Shown: positions 42,927-52,661, counted from the first letter of the stretch. The stretch is 54,908 nucleotides of DNA from Candidatus Latescibacterota bacterium (GCA_020352495.1 CP070677.1:2739407-2794314); one strand, 5' to 3'. Notes: generated by a model not told the origin, from the letters alone. Made by a program: numbers and translations.

Positions 42927-44738
42927 ATGGGCACTTCACAGGAACGTATAAGAAACTTCTGTATTATCGCGCATATCGATCATGGGAAATCCACGTTGGC
43001 GGACAGGTTTCTCGAACGGACAAGAACGATCGATCAGAAACAGATGAGAGACCAGGTGCTCGACACGATGGATCTCGAGCGCGAGCGCGGTATTACGATC
43101 AAGAGCCATCCGATCCGGATGGATTACGTGGGGGGGGACGGATCGGAATACGTCTTCAATCTGATCGATACGCCGGGTCACGTCGATTTTACCTACGAGG
43201 TGTCGAGGAGTCTCTCGGCGTGCGAGGGCGCTTTGCTCGTCGTCGATGCCGTACAAGGGGTCCAGGCGCAGACGATATCCAATCTGTACCTCGCCATCGA
43301 AAACGGGCTCGAAATCATTCCCGTCATCAACAAGATCGATATTCCCATTGCGAGGGTGGACTTTGTCACCGAGCAGCTCGTAACGCTTCTTGGTGTCCGA
43401 AAAGACGATGTGCTCCGTGTCAGCGCACGGGATGGCCTTGGTATCGACGAGTTGATGGAGGCGATCGTCGCACGGATTCCGCCGCCCTCGGGAGACCCGG
43501 ACGGAAGGCTAAAGGCGCTGATCTTCGATTCGCATTTTAACGTATACAAAGGCGCCGTCGTTTATGTCAGAGTGTTCGACGGTGTCCTCCGGACGGAAGA
43601 TTCGATACGGTTGCTATCGAACGACAGGGTGTTTGAAACGATGGAGGTCGGCTATTTCCGTTTGAAAACGGCGGCCAGTGATTCACTTGGGCCGGGTGAA
43701 GTCGGCTATGTGCACACCGGGATCAAGAGTCTCCGGGAAACAAAAGTGGGTGATACGCTGACCCATGACACCAGGCCATGCGACAAGGCACTTTCAGGTT
43801 TCAAAGAGATCAAATCAATGGTGTTCAGCGGTCTCTATCCGATGGACGCCGATGATTACACGAACCTCCGGGACGCCTTGGAAAAGCTCCAGCTCAACGA
43901 TTCGGCGTTTACCTTCGAACCGGAGACGTCGGCGGCGCTCGGTTTTGGCTTCAGGTGCGGGTTTCTTGGATTGCTCCACGTCGAGGTGATTCAGGAACGG
44001 CTGGAGAGGGAGTACTCGATGGGGCTTATTACGACAATGCCCAGCGTCAAGTATCGTGTCGTACAGAAAGACGGTGAGACGGTCGAAATCGACAACCCGG
44101 CGCGGTTTCCTATGGGGGGCGATTTCGAGCGGATCGAGGAACCGTACGTTCGGACGGAAATCATCACACCAAACGATTACGTCGGTGCGATCATGAAACT
44201 GAATCAGGATAAACGGGGCACGTTTATCGAGATGGATTACCTCAGCGTGGATCGACTCCGCTTGCGTTATGAGATACCTCTGGCTGAGATTCTTGTCGAC
44301 TACTATGACAAATTGAAAAGCGTGAGCAAGGGCTATGCGAGCTTGGACTACGAGTTCGTTGGACATCGACCGGGGGATCTGGTGCGGCTCGACGTGGCGC
44401 TCAACGGAGACCCGGTGGACGCGCTGTCTGTCATTATCCACAAAGATAAGGCGTATCACTGGGGGAGGGAGCTATCCGAGAGACTCAGGGAGGTCATACC
44501 CCGCCAGCTCTACGATGTCGCGATTCAGGCCTGTGTCGGGAACCGGGTGATTGCGAGGACGAATGTCAAGGCCTTGAGAAAGAACGTGACGGCGAAGTGC
44601 TACGGCGGTGATATCACGCGAAAAAGAAAACTTCTCGAGAAACAGAAAGAAGGGAAGAAACGTATGAAGATGGTGGGAAAGGTCGAAGTACCACAGGAGG
44701 CTTTTCTTGCCGTCTTGAAAGTCGACCGCTCAAACTGA
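42927..44738 (+). CDS. lepA: Elongation factor 4 (LepA GTPase) (603 aa)
   Basis: Ribosome-bound translational GTPase. G1 AHIDHGKST, G2 RGITIKSHPI, G3 DTPGHVDF and G4 NKID are intact, then domain II, domains III and V, and the LepA-specific C-terminal domain (VIARTNVKALRKNVTAKCYGGDITRKRKLLEKQKEGKKRMK). Length is normal. ATG 42927 (MGTSQERIRNFCIIAHIDHGKST) fits the family; the ribosome site is weak (AAAGATGG). The frame begins inside the end of the upstream gene. A promoter for the downstream RNA lies in its last codons. Confidence 0.98.
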   Translation: MGTSQERIRNFCIIAHIDHGKSTLADRFLERTRTIDQKQMRDQVLDTMDLERERGITIKSHPIRMDYVGGDGSEYVFNLIDTPGHVDFTYEVSRSLSACEGALLVVDAVQGVQAQTISNLYLAIENGLEIIPVINKIDIPIARVDFVTEQLVTLLGVRKDDVLRVSARDGLGIDELMEAIVARIPPPSGDPDGRLKALIFDSHFNVYKGAVVYVRVFDGVLRTEDSIRLLSNDRVFETMEVGYFRLKTAASDSLGPGEVGYVHTGIKSLRETKVGDTLTHDTRPCDKALSGFKEIKSMVFSGLYPMDADDYTNLRDALEKLQLNDSAFTFEPETSAALGFGFRCGFLGLLHVEVIQERLEREYSMGLITTMPSVKYRVVQKDGETVEIDNPARFPMGGDFERIEEPYVRTEIITPNDYVGAIMKLNQDKRGTFIEMDYLSVDRLRLRYEIPLAEILVDYYDKLKSVSKGYASLDYEFVGHRPGDLVRLDVALNGDPVDALSVIIHKDKAYHWGRELSERLREVIPRQLYDVAIQACVGNRVIARTNVKALRKNVTAKCYGGDITRKRKLLEKQKEGKKRMKMVGKVEVPQEAFLAVLKVDRSN

Positions 44739-44744
44739 TATAAT
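44715..44744 (+). promoter_or_regulatory. Sigma-70-type promoter at the end of lepA
   Basis: TTGAAA (44715-44720), 18 bp, TATAAT (44739-44744), predicting a start near 44751. It would drive the structured RNA and probably lepB-hemW. Confidence 0.65.
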
Positions 44745-44777
44745 TAATAGACGGAAAGATTGACCCGGGAGTCAGGG

Positions 44778-44870
44778 ATTCTGGATTTGAGCGTCGACGC
44801 GACTTCCGCAGCGCCGGCTTCTGCGCCCGCCGACGCGAGGACCAGGAGCGGAGAGGCTCAAATTTAGAAT
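44778..44870 (+). ncRNA. Candidate structured RNA between lepA and lepB
   Basis: ATTCTGGATTTGAGC (44778-44792) pairs with GCTCAAATTTAGAAT (44856-44870) over 15 pairs, two of them G-U, enclosing 63 GC-rich nt with internal pairings such as CGCAG/CTGCG. The G-U pairs are what selection on RNA structure, rather than on a DNA palindrome, would leave. A good promoter ends 34 bp upstream. It may be a small RNA or a leader controlling lepB, whose ATG is at 44959. I recognise no known family; it lacks SRP RNA signature sequences. Confidence 0.5.
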
Positions 44871-44958
44871 CGCGAATAACCGCCTCACCGCACCCGTCCG
44901 ATTCCGATCGAAGAGGGCGACGATATAAGACCGAAATGTAAACTACGAAAGGAACGAC

Positions 44959-45564
44959 ATGTTTCGCAAGGCGACAAAGGGCACGCCCCGCCGCAAATCG
45001 ATTATCCGCGAGTATACGGAGATCATTACCATGGCGGTCGTTCTCGCCTTCTTTGTGAGGACGTTCTTCATTCAGGCATTCAAGATCCCATCGGAGAGTA
45101 TGGAAGATACACTTCTGGTTGGTGATTTTCTCTTCGCAAACAAGTTCGTCTACGGGGCGAAGTTTCCGTTTGTCGACAGACGTCTTCCCGGAGTACGTGA
45201 CCCCGAGCCCGGGGATATCATTATCTTCAAGTACCCGGGAGACAAACGCACCGACTACATCAAAAGATGTGTCGCTGTGGAGGGGCAGACCGTAGAAGTG
45301 AAGGGAAAAAAGCTCTACGTCGACGGCGTGCCCCAGGACGAGGCGTACGCAAAGTACTACCACGGCTCCAACTTCGGCCCCTACCGGGTCCCCGATGGCC
45401 ACATATTCATGATGGGGGACAATCGGGACAACAGCGCCGATAGCCGGGTGTGGGGTCCCCTCAAAAAGGATCTCATTCTTGGCAAGGCGATGTTCATCTA
45501 CTTTTCGTGGAGCGCCGGTGACCGCAGGGTCCGGTTCGGCAGAATCGGAGACATCATTCGATAA
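44959..45564 (+). CDS. lepB: Signal peptidase I (201 aa)
   Basis: Membrane-anchored serine protease that removes signal peptides from exported proteins. One transmembrane helix (ITMAVVLAFFVRTFFIQAF) is followed by catalytic Ser47 (IPSESMEDTL) and Lys102 (TDYIKRCVAVEG). Box D/E is FMMGDNRDNSADSRVWGPL. Normal length for the short bacterial form. The start is ATG 44959 with AAAGGAA upstream. It lies 2 bp before hemW, so the two are co-transcribed. Confidence 0.97.
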   Translation: MFRKATKGTPRRKSIIREYTEIITMAVVLAFFVRTFFIQAFKIPSESMEDTLLVGDFLFANKFVYGAKFPFVDRRLPGVRDPEPGDIIIFKYPGDKRTDYIKRCVAVEGQTVEVKGKKLYVDGVPQDEAYAKYYHGSNFGPYRVPDGHIFMMGDNRDNSADSRVWGPLKKDLILGKAMFIYFSWSAGDRRVRFGRIGDIIR

Positions 45565-45566
45565 CA

Positions 45567-46685
45567 ATGAGGACGGTTTCTCTTTACGTTCACATCCCTT
45601 TTTGCGAACGGCGTTGTCCTTATTGTACCTTCTACCATGTCCCAAAGACCGACCGGGCGATGGAGACACGTCTCGTCGAGGGCCTCATCGGCGAGTTCCG
45701 GATCGCCGGTGCGGATCTAGGGAGACAATTCCAAATCCCAACCGTCTATTTTGGGGGAGGCACGCCCTCGCTTCTTGACCACCGTTCTTTTGAGATCCTC
45801 ATCGACGAGATTTCACCCTTTCTGACCGCGGGATCGGTCGAGATTACCGTCGAGTCGAACCCGGAAGATGTGAACGAGCGGCTGATGCAAAACCTCAGCG
45901 GGATCGGCGTCAACCGTTTGAGCCTCGGGATTCAATCGATGAGCTCGAGGGCGCAGAATGTTTTGAAGCGCTGCACGCCGCGGTCAAACGAGCAGGCTGT
46001 CAGGATCGCGAAGCGGTATTTCCAGAATATCAGTCTCGATCTTTTGTTGGGAATCCCCGGCGGTACCGCGCGCGAGCTCGAGGAGTCACTGGCGGCAGTC
46101 GACCGGTTCGAGCCGCAGCACGTCTCAGTATATTGCCTGGAGCCCGGGGGGGTCATTCCACCGGACACGGATGACTTTTTCGACCGCGTTGACATGGAGC
46201 GGGCGGCCGATGAATACCTTCTCGTATGCGATCGACTTCGAACGCGCGGTTTCGGTCACTACGAGGTGTCGAATTTCGCCCGTTCAGGGTTCGAGTCGCG
46301 CCACAATAAAGTTTATTGGAACGGTGGGGAGTACCTGGGAATCGGACCAAGCGCACATTCGTTTATCGAGGGAGAGAGGTATTCCAACGTCCCGTCGATC
46401 GACCAATATCTCGCCGAATGGCCGATGTTTCCTCGAACGGTTCGTCGGCATGAGGTTCGCGGCGAGACCGAACGACGGTTGGAAGAAATCATGCTCGATC
46501 TCAGGACGTCCGTCGGCACTCCGCTCGACCGGTTGAAATGCAACCCCCGCCTCGTCGACGAACTCGTTGACGAGGACCTCGCCAGTATCGTCGAAGAGAG
46601 ACTGGTTCTCACCGACCGTGGTTACCTCGTGCTCAATGAAATCGTTCACCGGCTCTCCGGGGGACCGTGGGCGGCGAGCGCGTGA
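45567..46685 (+). CDS. hemW: HemW-type radical SAM protein (372 aa)
   Basis: Coproporphyrinogen-III-oxidase-like protein; HemW members are haem chaperones rather than HemN oxidases. The radical SAM motif is Cys13-x3-Cys17-x2-Cys20 (CERRCPYC). YFGGGTPSLLD, VESNPEDV, INRLSLGIQSM-type (VNRLSLGIQSMSS) and NISLDLLLGIPGGT follow. HYEVSNFARSGFESRHNKVYWNGGEYLGIGPSAHSF is the family block, here with HNKVYW as in HemW. The Cys immediately after the third cluster Cys, typical of HemN, is absent (Thr), supporting HemW. It starts 2 bp after lepB. Confidence 0.93.
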   Translation: MRTVSLYVHIPFCERRCPYCTFYHVPKTDRAMETRLVEGLIGEFRIAGADLGRQFQIPTVYFGGGTPSLLDHRSFEILIDEISPFLTAGSVEITVESNPEDVNERLMQNLSGIGVNRLSLGIQSMSSRAQNVLKRCTPRSNEQAVRIAKRYFQNISLDLLLGIPGGTARELEESLAAVDRFEPQHVSVYCLEPGGVIPPDTDDFFDRVDMERAADEYLLVCDRLRTRGFGHYEVSNFARSGFESRHNKVYWNGGEYLGIGPSAHSFIEGERYSNVPSIDQYLAEWPMFPRTVRRHEVRGETERRLEEIMLDLRTSVGTPLDRLKCNPRLVDELVDEDLASIVEERLVLTDRGYLVLNEIVHRLSGGPWAASA

Positions 46686-46736
46686 CACCTGCCCGCTTTT
46701 CCCCTGACAAAGCCCCATCGATACGTCGGCGGTCAC

Positions 46737-46765
46737 TTGACAGTTTGCGGATGTAAGGATAAATT
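46737..46765 (+). promoter_or_regulatory. Sigma-70-type promoter of the hrcA-grpE-dnaK group
   Basis: TTGACA (46737-46742), 17 bp, TAAATT (46760-46765), 34 bp before the hrcA ATG. No CIRCE inverted repeat (TTAGCACTC-N9-GAGTGCTAA) is visible here. Confidence 0.65.
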
Positions 46766-46798
46766 GTACATTGGCTTCGGCCCGTAAGGTGACACGCC

Positions 46799-47821
46799 AT
46801 GTTAACGGAAAGAGACCTGCAGATACTCCGGACGATCGTCGATCTCTATGTCCGCGAAGGAGTGCCCGTTAGCTCGCTCGCCGTAAAGGAGTCGGCCGGG
46901 CTGGCCGTCAGCACCGCGACCATACGCAATGTCATGGCCGGGCTCGAACGGAATGGGCTACTCAAAAAACCCCACACTTCCGGAGGACGTATGCCAACCG
47001 ACGAGGGTTACAGGACCTACGTGGATCAGTTGGAAACTCGCCGGGGGTTTCACGATGAGTTCGCGACCCGATTTCGAGACGAGCTTCGAGATCAAGATTT
47101 GGATGTGAACACGATCATGGCCTCCGCGTCGAGAATCTTGGGGACATTGTCAAAGAACTTCGCAGTTGTGTACGGCTCGGTCGTTCAGGAGAGTCGTGTC
47201 AGCCGGATTCAACTCATCGAGCTCGAGGGGACGAGGATATTGGTCGTTGCAAATCTTACGCCCGAGTACGAGCGAACCGCCGTAATACGGATGGATCGGC
47301 GGTTTTCGCGGGACGTCATAGAACGAGCCGGAGAGTGGATCAATCGAATCGTCCAAAACAAGACTCTGCCCGAGGCCAAGGAGGGACTCGAACTGGCCAT
47401 CCGGGATAACGTCACCGATGAGGGCATCATCACGCGCGAGATCGCCATCCACCGTGAGGATATTTTCTCGGAGCCCCCGGCCGTAGAACTCTACTTCGAA
47501 GAACGCGGCCATCTCCTCGAGCAACCCGAACTGTCGGATCCGAAGCTCCTGCAACTGTTGCTGCGGTTTCTTCACGACAAACAATACCTCACGTCGATTC
47601 TATCGGAACGGCTTGGTGAGAGAACCCGGATCACCATCGGGGGCGAACACAAGGCACAGGAACTCAAGGCGTTCAGTTTCGTCACCGCAGGTTATCGGAT
47701 GGGTGTGGCAACGGGGGTCCTCGGCATCATTGGTCCGACCCGGATGCGCTACGGATACATCCGCGACCTCGTCGACTCTGCCGCGCACGAACTCGAGGCG
47801 GTCGGCGAGGAGTATTTCTAG
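46799..47821 (+). CDS. hrcA: Heat-inducible transcription repressor HrcA (340 aa)
   Basis: Represses chaperone operons by binding CIRCE elements, its activity depending on the GroEL chaperone in studied species. The N-terminal winged helix is ERDLQILRTIVDLYVREGVPVSS...STATIRNVMAGLERNGLLKKPHTSGGRMPTDEGYRTYVD, with typical PHTSGGRxPTDxGYRxYVD. The C-terminal part has TRITIGGEH, and GxxGxxGPTRMRYG is visible as GVLGIIGPTRMRYGYI. Normal length. AAGGTG 7 bp upstream of ATG 46799 is an acceptable ribosome site. It heads the grpE-dnaK-dnaJ genes. Confidence 0.96.
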   Translation: MLTERDLQILRTIVDLYVREGVPVSSLAVKESAGLAVSTATIRNVMAGLERNGLLKKPHTSGGRMPTDEGYRTYVDQLETRRGFHDEFATRFRDELRDQDLDVNTIMASASRILGTLSKNFAVVYGSVVQESRVSRIQLIELEGTRILVVANLTPEYERTAVIRMDRRFSRDVIERAGEWINRIVQNKTLPEAKEGLELAIRDNVTDEGIITREIAIHREDIFSEPPAVELYFEERGHLLEQPELSDPKLLQLLLRFLHDKQYLTSILSERLGERTRITIGGEHKAQELKAFSFVTAGYRMGVATGVLGIIGPTRMRYGYIRDLVDSAAHELEAVGEEYF

Positions 47822-47989
47822 AACGCGACTACTCCCTATAACAGAAAACGGTTGCGCGTCCTCGTTCACATCGGGTACGTTCGGGCAAGACGAACTGCGA
47901 GGACCGCCGATCTTTTCGCGGTCTCGGCACGTCTCCTGCAGGAAAGGGAGTGGCACAGGGTTCCGTTTTTCCACGCCAAGGAGCTTCAC

Positions 47990-48688
47990 GTGATTGAAGA
48001 CCAAAAGCAGCCACGAGGCGATGCGGCAACCAATGAAGATCCCTCGCCGAGCCCCGAGGATAGTGACCCGCGTGGGGCGGGCATAAAGGTTCCGGAAGCC
48101 GCGGATTCCGCCGGCTCTGAGAAAGATTCCAAGGCTGACTCAGACCGGAAACGCGGTGAGCCGAGTGAAGCTAAGCCAAGCAAACTCACCAAAAAAGAGA
48201 TCCTGACCCTTCTGACCGAGAAGAACGAAACGATACTCGAGCTCACGGAAAAGAGCGAGGCGCTCGAAGCCAAAAACAAGGAGTTGAAGGACAAATGGCT
48301 CCGAAGCGCCGCCGAGTTCGAAAATTACCGAAAACGCACGCGCAAGGAATGGGAATTGCTTCAGCAGCAAACCAAAGCGGACGTAATTCTTGAGATACTC
48401 GGCGTCGTGGACGATTTTGAGCGGGCGTTTTCGGTAGTGGGTGAGCAAGACGACGAGTTCGTTCAGGGTATTCGATTGATCTACAACAACTTAATGTCGT
48501 CCCTGGAAAAACTCGGCATAAACAGGATCGAAGCCCTCGACACCCCGTTTGACCCCAACTACCACATGGCGGTTGCCCAGATCGAGCAAGAAGGCGCAGA
48601 ACAGAACCATGTCGTCGAGGTTATTGAACATGGTTATCTTTTGGGCAACGCTGTGGTTCGACCCGCCAAAGTCGTAATTGCAAAATAA
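47990..48688 (+). CDS. grpE: Nucleotide exchange factor GrpE (232 aa)
   Basis: Exchange factor for DnaK. The start is GTG 47990, because AAGGAG lies 6 bp upstream; the frame is open 46 codons earlier but those residues do not fit. A long acidic disordered N-terminus (~1-70) is followed by a coiled coil (EKNETILELTEKSEALEAKNKELKD) and WLRSAAEFENYRKRTRKEWE. The beta-domain carries GINRIEALDTPFDPNYHMAVAQ and VVEVIEHGYLLGNAVVRPAKVVIAK, the family signature. The 168 bp between hrcA and this start hold no gene. Confidence 0.96.
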   Translation: MIEDQKQPRGDAATNEDPSPSPEDSDPRGAGIKVPEAADSAGSEKDSKADSDRKRGEPSEAKPSKLTKKEILTLLTEKNETILELTEKSEALEAKNKELKDKWLRSAAEFENYRKRTRKEWELLQQQTKADVILEILGVVDDFERAFSVVGEQDDEFVQGIRLIYNNLMSSLEKLGINRIEALDTPFDPNYHMAVAQIEQEGAEQNHVVEVIEHGYLLGNAVVRPAKVVIAK

Positions 48689-48744
48689 TATAGCCAATTG
48701 GAATTTGCACCCTGAGGACTCCTTCTCTCGCCAAGGAGAATAGT

Positions 48745-50571
48745 ATGCCCGACGTAATCGGTATTGATCTGGGGACCACCAATTCCTGTGTCAGCCTCAT
48801 CGAAGGCGGGGAGCCAACTGTTGTCCCAAACTCGGAGGGCAATCTGACCACGCCATCGGTCGTTGCGTTTTCAAAAAACGGAGAGCGGTTGGTTGGACAC
48901 ATCGCCAAACGCCAATTGATCACGAACCCCGAGAATACCGTCTACTCTGTCAAACGGTTTATGGGGTGCAAGTATTCAGAACGTGCCGACGAGGCAAAGA
49001 GAATGCCCTACCAAGTCTTGGAAGGGAAGAATGGTGAGATTCTCATTACCATCAAAGACCGTCAGTACCGGCCTGAGGAGATGTCGGCGATGCTACTGCA
49101 AAACCTCAAACAAGTCGCCGAGGAGTATGCGGGGAATGAGGTCACCAAGGCGGTCATCACCGTTCCGGCGTATTTCAACGACGCCCAGAGGCAGGCCACA
49201 AAAGACGCCGGTCAGATCGCCGGGCTGGAGGTGCTGAGAATCATCAACGAGCCGACAGCGGCGGCCCTCGCGTATGGTTTGGACAAACAGGACACCGGGG
49301 TGGTCGCCGTCTACGACCTCGGCGGCGGAACGTTTGACATATCGATCTTGGAGTTGAGCGACGGCGTCTTTCAAGTCAAGGCGACAAACGGAGACACAAA
49401 CCTTGGCGGGGACGACTTCGACCGTAAGATCATGGACTGGATCATCGAGGAGTTCAAAAAAGAAAGCGGTGTGGACATCTCGGATGAGAAGATGGCGATA
49501 CAACGGGTCAAAGAGTCCGCGGAAAAAGCCAAATGCGAGCTATCCACTGCGTTGGAGACGACGATCAATCTTCCGTTCCTCGCCGCAGACGAGACGGGCC
49601 CAAGACATTTGGAGACGGTGCTCACACGTGCCGCAATGGAAAAGCTCGTTGAAGACCTGATAAAGAAAACCATCGAGCCCTGCAAGAAAGCTCTCCAGGA
49701 TGCGAAGCTCAAGACCACCAATATCGAATCGGTCATCCTAGTTGGCGGTTCAACCCGGATGCCCGCCGTGCGTGAAGCGGTGAAGAGCTTTTTCCAAAAG
49801 GAGCCCCACAAGGGTGTCAATCCGGACGAGGTGGTTGCGCGTGGAGCAGCAATTCAGGCAGGAGTTCTTTCCGGGGAGGTCGACGAGGTTCTTCTGCTCG
49901 ATGTCACACCGCTTTCGCTCGGCATCGAGACGCTGGGCGGTGTAATGACCAAACTCATCACGCGCAACACGACGATTCCAACAAAAAAGAGCCAGATCTT
50001 TTCGACGGCGACGGACAATCAACCCGCCGTAAGCGTGCACGTGTTGCAGGGCGAGCGCGAAATGGCTAAAGACAACCGGACGCTCGGACGCTTCGATCTC
50101 GTCGGCATCCCGCCGGCGCCGAGGGGCGTGCCACAAATCGAGGTCACTTTCGATATCGATGCCAATGGCATCGTACATGTTTCCGCGAGGGATCTCGGAA
50201 CAGGCAAGGCCCAGCAGATCGTCATCAAACAGTCCGGCGGTCTCTGTTCGGCCGAGATCGAACGAATGATCCTCGAGGCCGAAAAGCACGCCGAGGAGGA
50301 CAGGTCGAAAAAGGCTTATTCGGAGGCACGCAACGAAGCTCAAGTCCTGCTCTATTCGACGGAACAGACAATCAAGGACTTTGCGGACAAGTTCACGCCC
50401 GACGAGATGGTGGAGATCAAAGCCGCCATGGACGCGCTCAACCAAATCAAGGACAGCGAAGGACGCAATATTGCGGATCTCAAGGACGCAACCGAGAAGC
50501 TCCAGGCGATCATGCATCGGTTCGCAGAACTGATGTACAGCACTCTCGAATCGAGCGATATTCCCGATTGA
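48745..50571 (+). CDS. dnaK: Molecular chaperone DnaK (Hsp70) (608 aa)
   Basis: ATP-dependent chaperone. [12 protein letters not shown], the phosphate-1 loop, starts it; [44 protein letters not shown] and [12 protein letters not shown] complete the nucleotide domain. The substrate domain begins after [22 protein letters not shown]. The protein ends at [10 protein letters not shown], some 25-30 residues shorter than many DnaKs and without the EEVD-like or Asp/Lys-rich tail. The start is ATG 48745 with AAGGAG 6 bp upstream. 56 bp after grpE. Confidence 0.98.
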   Translation: MPDVIGIDLGTTNSCVSLIEGGEPTVVPNSEGNLTTPSVVAFSKNGERLVGHIAKRQLITNPENTVYSVKRFMGCKYSERADEAKRMPYQVLEGKNGEILITIKDRQYRPEEMSAMLLQNLKQVAEEYAGNEVTKAVITVPAYFNDAQRQATKDAGQIAGLEVLRIINEPTAAALAYGLDKQDTGVVAVYDLGGGTFDISILELSDGVFQVKATNGDTNLGGDDFDRKIMDWIIEEFKKESGVDISDEKMAIQRVKESAEKAKCELSTALETTINLPFLAADETGPRHLETVLTRAAMEKLVEDLIKKTIEPCKKALQDAKLKTTNIESVILVGGSTRMPAVREAVKSFFQKEPHKGVNPDEVVARGAAIQAGVLSGEVDEVLLLDVTPLSLGIETLGGVMTKLITRNTTIPTKKSQIFSTATDNQPAVSVHVLQGEREMAKDNRTLGRFDLVGIPPAPRGVPQIEVTFDIDANGIVHVSARDLGTGKAQQIVIKQSGGLCSAEIERMILEAEKHAEEDRSKKAYSEARNEAQVLLYSTEQTIKDFADKFTPDEMVEIKAAMDALNQIKDSEGRNIADLKDATEKLQAIMHRFAELMYSTLESSDIPD

Positions 50572-50585
50572 ATATAGGCTGGTCT

Positions 50586-50634
50586 TTGCATCCGACCCCT
50601 TTCGTGCTATATTCGCTTGGAATTGGACTCCAAG
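50586..50634 (+). promoter_or_regulatory. dnaJ promoter with a downstream inverted repeat
   Basis: TTGCAT (50586-50591), 16 bp, TATATT (50608-50613), then CTTGGA-N7-TCCAAG (50616-50634) covering the predicted start site, as an operator would. It is not the CIRCE sequence. Confidence 0.5.
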
Positions 50635-50655
50635 TGAGGGAGGGGTTTTGTTTCG

Positions 50656-51780
50656 ATGGCAAAACGAGACTACTATGACGTTTTGGGTCTAGACCGAAAC
50701 GCTACCACCGATCAAATAAAAAAGGCCTACCGGAAGCTGGCCCTCGATTATCACCCCGACCGAAATCCCGGTGACGCCACGGCTGAAGAGAAGTTCAAAG
50801 AGGCCACCGAGGCTTACGAAGTGCTCCGTGATTCGGAGAAACGGTCGCTTTACGACCAGTATGGGCACGCGGGGGTATCAGGCAGACCTGGAGCCGAAGG
50901 CTTTGGGTTTGGCGCGGAGTTCGATCTATCCGATGCGCTACGCGCATTCATGAGGGATTTCGGGGGATTCGGATTCGGTGATCTCTTTGGCGGGACGGGC
51001 AGAACAAGGACCCGGACCCGACAGAGGCAGGGGAACGACCTCCAGGTCAAAGTCAAGCTCACTCTCGAGGAGGTAGCAGCGGGCGTTGAGAAACAGATCA
51101 AGGTAAACAGTCTTGTCGCGTGCGCGGCGTGCAAGGGCTCGGGTGCCAGCCCGGGATCGACGGCGTCGGTGTGTGACGTGTGTGGTGGGACTGGCCAGAT
51201 CAAACACGTTCAACGTTCGCTGTTCGGGCAGTTTGTCAATGTTACGGAGTGTCACCGCTGCGACGGTCAGGGAAAGGTTGTCCAAGACCCGTGCGGGGAG
51301 TGCAGGGGAACCGGGACGGTCCGAGGGAGCGAGAAGATCAGCGTGAAAATACCCGCCGGTGTGGCGAGCGGCAACTACATCACGATCCAGGGTGGTGGTG
51401 ATGCCGGCGAGCGGGGTGGACCAAAAGGCAACCTCTATGTGATCATCGAAGAGCTTCCGCACAGTCTTTTTGAGCGGCACGGAAACGACATCTTGATGGA
51501 TTTGCCGCTCACCATTTCGCAGCTCGCACTGGGGACAAAGATCGAGGTCCCCACGCTTGCCGGGAAAGTCCTGCTCAAGGTTCCGTCGGGAACGCCGTCA
51601 CACAAAATCTTCCGTCTCAAGAACAAAGGTATTCCAAGACTCCATAGCTACGGAGTGGGCGATCAAATGGTCCGTGTGGTCGCGTGGGTGCCCGACAAGC
51701 TTAGTAAGCACGAGAAAGATCTCTTTCAGGAGCTCGAGAAATCTCTTGGCGAGAGGGTGCCTCGACCGGGCGAACGTTAG
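50656..51780 (+). CDS. dnaJ: Co-chaperone DnaJ (374 aa)
   Basis: Type I J-protein. The J domain (residues 4-68) contains HPD ([12 protein letters not shown]), then a Gly/Phe region ([13 protein letters not shown]). Four CxxCxGxG zinc repeats follow: [24 protein letters not shown] and CGECRGTG. The C-terminal substrate-binding domains are normal ([28 protein letters not shown]). Length is standard. The start is ATG 50656; GGGAGGGG lies ~10 bp upstream. It has its own promoter 84 bp after dnaK. Confidence 0.98.
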   Translation: MAKRDYYDVLGLDRNATTDQIKKAYRKLALDYHPDRNPGDATAEEKFKEATEAYEVLRDSEKRSLYDQYGHAGVSGRPGAEGFGFGAEFDLSDALRAFMRDFGGFGFGDLFGGTGRTRTRTRQRQGNDLQVKVKLTLEEVAAGVEKQIKVNSLVACAACKGSGASPGSTASVCDVCGGTGQIKHVQRSLFGQFVNVTECHRCDGQGKVVQDPCGECRGTGTVRGSEKISVKIPAGVASGNYITIQGGGDAGERGGPKGNLYVIIEELPHSLFERHGNDILMDLPLTISQLALGTKIEVPTLAGKVLLKVPSGTPSHKIFRLKNKGIPRLHSYGVGDQMVRVVAWVPDKLSKHEKDLFQELEKSLGERVPRPGER

Positions 51781-51790
51781 GTTTGGATCC

Positions 51791-52552
51791 ATGCATCGCG
51801 GCTCATCCCACCGTTTTCTGTTCTATTCGAAAGAGCTGGACCGTCCTTCCAAATCCGTCGAGCTCAACGGAGACGAACATCATCACGCCTCAAAGGTGTT
51901 GCGGTTGAATACGGGTGACATCGTTTTCGTGACAAACGGCCGCGGTCTAATCTCGAGGTGTGAGGTCGAGGACATTGGACGAGCTACGACTCGGCTTGGA
52001 GTTCGGGGCTTGGAGGTGGACGCACGGGTGAATCGGCCCCTGACGCTTGCCCTCGGCTGTCTGAAAAAGGATGCTTTCGAACAGGCCGTGCGGCAATGCA
52101 CCGAGCTTGGCGTAGACTGTTGTGTTCCGTTCGCGTCACAGAAGTCGCACCTCAAGGAATACACGGGCGTGTTTCTCGAACGGCTTCGACGCGTCGCCCT
52201 CGCCTCGATGAAACAGTCGTTTCGGGCGACGCTGCCCGTGATCGAAGGGGCCATCCAGTTCGATGAGCTTATCGCAAGGGCTCGTCGTGCAGAGCTCGTG
52301 ATCGTTGGTGACTCGGACGGCGACCCCCTAACAGAGGATCCCGCTCAGAGATCCCTTATGATCATCGTCGGTCCCGAGGGCGGCTTCACAGAGCGTGAGA
52401 AAACCGATCTCTCCTCCATCGGAAGCATTTATGCCTCTGTTTCCTCCAATCGTCTTCGCTCAGAGACCGCTGCAGCATCGCTTGCCGCCGTTGTCCAGGG
52501 CCTTCGACGGGGCCGGGCAACCGGCGCGACCGACTCGATTGACAGCCCCTAG
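51791..52552 (+). CDS. rsmE: 16S rRNA m3U1498 methyltransferase RsmE (253 aa)
   Basis: SPOUT-class methyltransferase that modifies U1498 of 16S rRNA using S-adenosylmethionine. An N-terminal PUA-like part (HRFLFYSKELD, DEHHHASKVLRLNTGD with the H-x-x-VLR motif) precedes the SPOUT domain: ALGCLKKDAFEQAVRQCTELGV, SQKSHLK, IIVGPEGGFTEREK and SNRLRSETAAASLAAV, which form the knot and cofactor pocket. The frame is open far upstream inside dnaJ, but ATG 51791, 10 bp after the dnaJ stop, matches the family start. Placement after dnaJ is common. Confidence 0.95.
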   Translation: MHRGSSHRFLFYSKELDRPSKSVELNGDEHHHASKVLRLNTGDIVFVTNGRGLISRCEVEDIGRATTRLGVRGLEVDARVNRPLTLALGCLKKDAFEQAVRQCTELGVDCCVPFASQKSHLKEYTGVFLERLRRVALASMKQSFRATLPVIEGAIQFDELIARARRAELVIVGDSDGDPLTEDPAQRSLMIIVGPEGGFTEREKTDLSSIGSIYASVSSNRLRSETAAASLAAVVQGLRRGRATGATDSIDSP

Positions 52553-52582
52553 GAATTCGCCTAGACTATGACGCCGGGTGGA

Positions 52583-52611
52583 TTGGGGAAGCCTCAGCAA
52601 GAGTCTATAAT
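52583..52611 (+). promoter_or_regulatory. Sigma-70-type promoter of the yqeY-like gene
   Basis: TTGGGG (52583-52588), 17 bp, TATAAT (52606-52611), 51 bp before the ATG. Confidence 0.55.
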
Positions 52612-52661
52612 ACGATCGTGTACTGTCTTACGGACAAGTTCGTAGCCAAAGGAGCAGTCGG

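Noticed and set aside
44778..44870. SRP RNA or 6S RNA
   Set aside because: No SRP tetraloop or symmetric-loop sequence and no 6S-like central bubble could be recognised; kept as unknown structured RNA.
47852..47989. Longer GrpE start at 47852
   Set aside because: The added residues do not resemble GrpE, and GTG 47990 has an ideal ribosome site.
51557..51790. N-terminal extension of RsmE
   Set aside because: It overlaps dnaJ in another frame; the family begins at the Met encoded at 51791.
52562..52661. rpsU upstream of yqeY, as in many genomes
   Set aside because: No S21-like frame is present between rsmE and yqeY.
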